Shown piece after piece: positions 5,705 through 7,485 of a stretch of DNA of 7,485 bases. Source of the DNA: Acidobacteriota bacterium (GTDB lineage: Bacteria > Acidobacteriota > Vicinamibacteria > Vicinamibacterales > UBA2999). The translations under genes were made by a program, and so were the position numbers. Each line of letters starts with the position of its first letter. Position 1 is the first letter of the stretch. The notes under the pieces were generated by a model. That model saw only the letters and a list, made by a program, of their open reading frames with translations, was not told the origin of the DNA and did not search any database. The stretch is taken from assembly GCA_013813075.1 (NCBI GenBank), contig JACCSI010000008.1:1-7485 (forward strand), written 5' to 3'.

Positions 5705-7102
5705 TCAAGCAAGGAGCGCGTCGAGGGCCTCCCCCACATGCCGCACGCCAATGAGCTCGGCGCGCGTCATGTCAGTCTGTGGGGCCAGGTCGCCATCGAC
5801 GTTTGCGGACGGCAGCACGATGCGCGTGAAGCCCATCTGCTCGGCCTCGCGAATGCGAAGGCCGGCCTGTGGCACGCCACGAACTTCGCCGCCGAGCCCC
5901 ACTTCGCCGAAGACCGCTGTGGCGGCCATCACCGGACGATTGCGAACGCTGGATGCCACCGCGGACACGATGGCCAAATCCGCTGCCGGCTCGTCGATAG
6001 TCATCCCACCGGCGATATTGACGAACACATCGTCGGTCACCAGATGAAGCCCCGCCCGCTTCTCCAGGACCGCGAGGAGCAACGACAAGCGGCTTTGATC
6101 AATACCGACCGCCATCCGCTTCGCCATCCCGTATGACGTCGTGCTCGCCAGCGCCTGCACTTCCACGAGGATCGGCCGCGAGCCTTCGACCGAGCACAGC
6201 ACCGCCGAGCCGGGGGTGGCGACCGGGCGCTCGGCCAGAAACAACGCCGACGGATTGGCGACCGGCTTCAGCCCCACGCCGGTCATCTCGAAGACGCCCA
6301 GCTCACTGATGGCACCAAACCGGTTTTTGACCGCGCGCACGACGCGATGCGAGTGATGGCGTTCGCCTTCAAAGTAGAGGACCGTATCGACAACGTGCTC
6401 CAGGGCTTTGGGACCAGCCAGGTTGCCGTCCTTGGTCACGTGGCCGACGAGGAACGTCGGAATGTTGTGCCCTTTGGCCATGAACAAGAACTGCGTCGCC
6501 GCCTCCCGCACCTGGCCAATGCTGCCCGGGGCCGATTGGAACTTCAACGAGAACACCGTTTGCACCGAATCGACAACGAGCAGCTTGGGGCGAACGCGGC
6601 CGACTTCCTCGAGAATGCTTTCGATGCACGTTTCGGCAAGCAGATAGAGCGGCGCATCGCCAATACCAAGCCGATCGCCTCTCGACTTGATCTGGTGCTC
6701 CGACTCTTCACCCGACGCGTACAGCACCGTGCCGACGGTCTGCGCAAAGAGTGCGGCGGCCTGCAGCAGCAGCGTTGACTTGCCGATGCCGGGTTCGCCC
6801 CCAAGCAGCACCAGGGATCCAGGGACGATTCCGCCGCCGAGGACGCGGTCGAACTCGCCAATGCCACTCGGAATGCGCTCGGCCGAAGACGCCTCAATGT
6901 CGGCATAGCGCTTGGCTCCTGCGGCCGCGGAACCGGGCAGCGCATAACGATGGCCGACCGCCGACGCCGCTCCGGGACCGGTCTCGGCCGCGCGTTCTTC
7001 GACCAGCGAATTCCACGCGCCGCAGTCGCTGCAGCGGCCTTGCCACTTTGGCGCCTGCGCACCGCAGTCCTGACAGACGAATACCGGCTTCGGTTGCTTC
7101 AT
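5705..7102 (-). CDS. radA: DNA repair protein RadA (Sms), RecA-like branch-migration helicase
   Basis: A full-length 465-residue RadA (E. coli protein: 460). An N-terminal zinc finger uses C10, C13, C24 and C27 (CxxC-x10-CxxC). The RecA-like ATPase core follows, with Walker A GGEPGIGKST (101-110), the ASGEES box (129-134), Walker B LLVVDSVQT (174-182) and the RadA-specific KNRFG motif at 259-263. A C-terminal Lon-like domain carries VNIAGGMTIDEPAADLAI, as in the family. RadA drives branch migration of D-loops with RecA in recombination and repair. The ATG at 7102 is chosen because it gives the usual start a few residues before FVCQDCG; a GTG at 7138 would add twelve residues (MARTWQPLEREP) unlike the family, and neither start has a clear Shine-Dalgarno. 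It lies 189 bases downstream of alr and 62 upstream of the PIN/TRAM gene, all on one strand. Confidence 0.97.
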   Translation of the reverse strand: MKQPKPVFVCQDCGAQAPKWQGRCSDCGAWNSLVEERAAETGPGAASAVGHRYALPGSAAAGAKRYADIEASSAERIPSGIGEFDRVLGGGIVPGSLVLLGGEPGIGKSTLLLQAAALFAQTVGTVLYASGEESEHQIKSRGDRLGIGDAPLYLLAETCIESILEEVGRVRPKLLVVDSVQTVFSLKFQSAPGSIGQVREAATQFLFMAKGHNIPTFLVGHVTKDGNLAGPKALEHVVDTVLYFEGERHHSHRVVRAVKNRFGAISELGVFEMTGVGLKPVANPSALFLAERPVATPGSAVLCSVEGSRPILVEVQALASTTSYGMAKRMAVGIDQSRLSLLLAVLEKRAGLHLVTDDVFVNIAGGMTIDEPAADLAIVSAVASSVRNRPVMAATAVFGEVGLGGEVRGVPQAGLRIREAEQMGFTRIVLPSANVDGDLAPQTDMTRAELIGVRHVGEALDALLA

Positions 7103-7133
7103 CGGTTCACGTTCTAACGGCTGCCACGTACGA

Positions 7134-7167
7134 GCCACAGAGACGCGGAGGCCACAGCGACACTTAC
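7134..7167. repeat. Two 17-base imperfect repeats (GCCACAG-GAC) upstream of radA
   Basis: GCCACAGAGACGCGGAG (7134-7150) is followed at once by GCCACAGCGACACTTAC (7151-7167); the first 11 bases differ at one position. On the other strand this reads as CTCTGTGGC and CGCTGTGGC. Short runs built on CTCTGTGGC-like words are, from memory, common in intergenic DNA of Acidobacteriota and some other phyla. Whether this is one of those cannot be settled here. Confidence 0.4.
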
Positions 7168-7236
7168 AGAGAGTGTAGATCCATGATCTCTAGCTCTTTT
7201 GATCTTTCGTTGGCGCCGCCTCACAGAAATGTGGCG
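7160..7236. other. alr-radA spacer with three small hairpins
   Basis: The spacer holds three short inverted repeats: ACACT 7160-7164 with AGTGT 7172-7176; AGATC 7177-7181 with GATCT 7185-7189; and CACA 7222-7225 with TGTG 7230-7233 around a GAAA loop, extendable by CGC 7217-7219 with GCG 7234-7236 past a two-base bulge. In the leftward direction none is followed by a T run, so no intrinsic terminator of alr is supported. I see no convincing promoter for radA either; TACACT, read leftward just before the first hairpin, lacks a -35 partner. Confidence 0.25.
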
Positions 7237-7291
7237 TCACCAGATCTCTGCGTGCCATGCTGTGTGCGAGGTGGCAGTGGGTCGTGGGGGC

Positions 7292-7485
7292 TCAGCGATA
7301 AGTACGGTGCACGCGGGCGCCGAGGCGGCACAACACTTCATAGGGAATCGTTGAGATTGCCGCAGCCATCTCGCGCGCATCGAGAGTTTGAATGGCGCTC
7401 TCGCCTTGAGAGCCCAGAAACACCACTTCATCTCCGGGATTGACTTCGTCAATCTCTGTCACGTCGGGCGTCAGGATGTCCATGC
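7292..7485 (-). CDS. alr: Alanine racemase, C-terminal end (5' part beyond window)
   Basis: The last 64 codons or so of a leftward gene whose start lies off the right edge. The visible part is the C-terminal beta-domain of PLP-dependent alanine racemase, which makes D-alanine for peptidoglycan: an MD pair at the cut edge (the preceding partial codon ends GC, fitting the family's CMD), then DVTEI, VNPGDEVVFLGSQGE (PGDEVVLLG-type), a helix with DAREMAAAISTIPYEVLC (family: GTIPYEVLC), and the end LGARVHRTYR (family: ISARVPRVY). The methionine of the CMD motif lines the substrate site in known structures. The PLP lysine and catalytic tyrosine would lie outside the window and cannot be checked. 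No T-rich terminator follows, so read-through into radA is possible. Confidence 0.88.
   Translation of the reverse strand, partial: MDILTPDVTEIDEVNPGDEVVFLGSQGESAIQTLDAREMAAAISTIPYEVLCRLGARVHRTYR

Noticed and set aside
7215..7236. GAAA-loop hairpin after alr considered as an intrinsic terminator.
   Set aside because: The stem is short and bulged, and the sequence downstream in the leftward direction is A-rich, not T-rich, so it does not fit a factor-independent terminator.
1..7485. Mobile element, CRISPR array, toxin-antitoxin or defence system, tRNA or rRNA.
   Set aside because: No terminal inverted repeats, transposase or integrase motifs, spaced direct repeats or RNA gene signatures were seen. 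The PIN domain here belongs to a membrane YacL-type protein with TRAM, not to a VapC toxin, and no antitoxin gene is adjacent.

Overview
This GC-rich (clearly above 60% by eye), tightly packed bacterial window most resembles an Acidobacteriota genome, possibly of the Vicinamibacteria type. The main clue is a full-length permease of the ADOP type (acidobacterial duplicated orphan permease). Other clues are the radA/membrane PIN-TRAM gene pair and the scarcity of Shine-Dalgarno sequences. The taxon is an inference; there is no rRNA or other marker to confirm it.

Layout. At the left edge, the 5' part of a stand-alone B3/B4-domain gene (tRNA-synthetase-beta-like fold) runs leftward out of the window. 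Divergent from it, an 807-residue ADOP/MacB-FtsX-type permease (514-2937) runs rightward, followed about 100 bases later by a DedA-family membrane protein (best start 3039, end 3689). A 46-base convergent gap separates these from a leftward block that fills the rest: the 3' end of alanine racemase (alr, cut by the right edge), radA (5705-7102), a membrane-anchored PIN/TRAM protein homologous to Bacillus YacL (4512-5642), and a PlsC-type acyltransferase (3736-4515). The PIN/TRAM and acyltransferase genes share a 4-base GTGA stop/start overlap and are almost certainly co-transcribed. No transcription stop is obvious between alr, radA and the PIN/TRAM gene, so one leftward transcript alr-radA-yacL-plsC is possible.

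How the genes fit together. Alr (D-alanine for peptidoglycan), PlsC (phosphatidic acid synthesis) and DedA (members of the family recycle undecaprenyl phosphate) all serve the cell envelope. RadA serves recombination and repair, and the YacL-like protein is a predicted membrane-tethered PIN nuclease with a TRAM RNA-binding domain. The radA-yacL neighbourhood is known from Firmicutes, where disA lies between the two genes and ispD-ispF follow; here disA is missing and plsC takes the downstream place.

I see no rRNA, tRNA, CRISPR, insertion sequence, phage gene or defence system, and no convincing evidence of a new multi-gene system. The points most worth checking are small: a combined tandem and inverted repeat in front of the YacL-like gene, a conflict over the DedA start codon, a short repeat before radA, and a possibly leaderless start of the B3/B4 gene.
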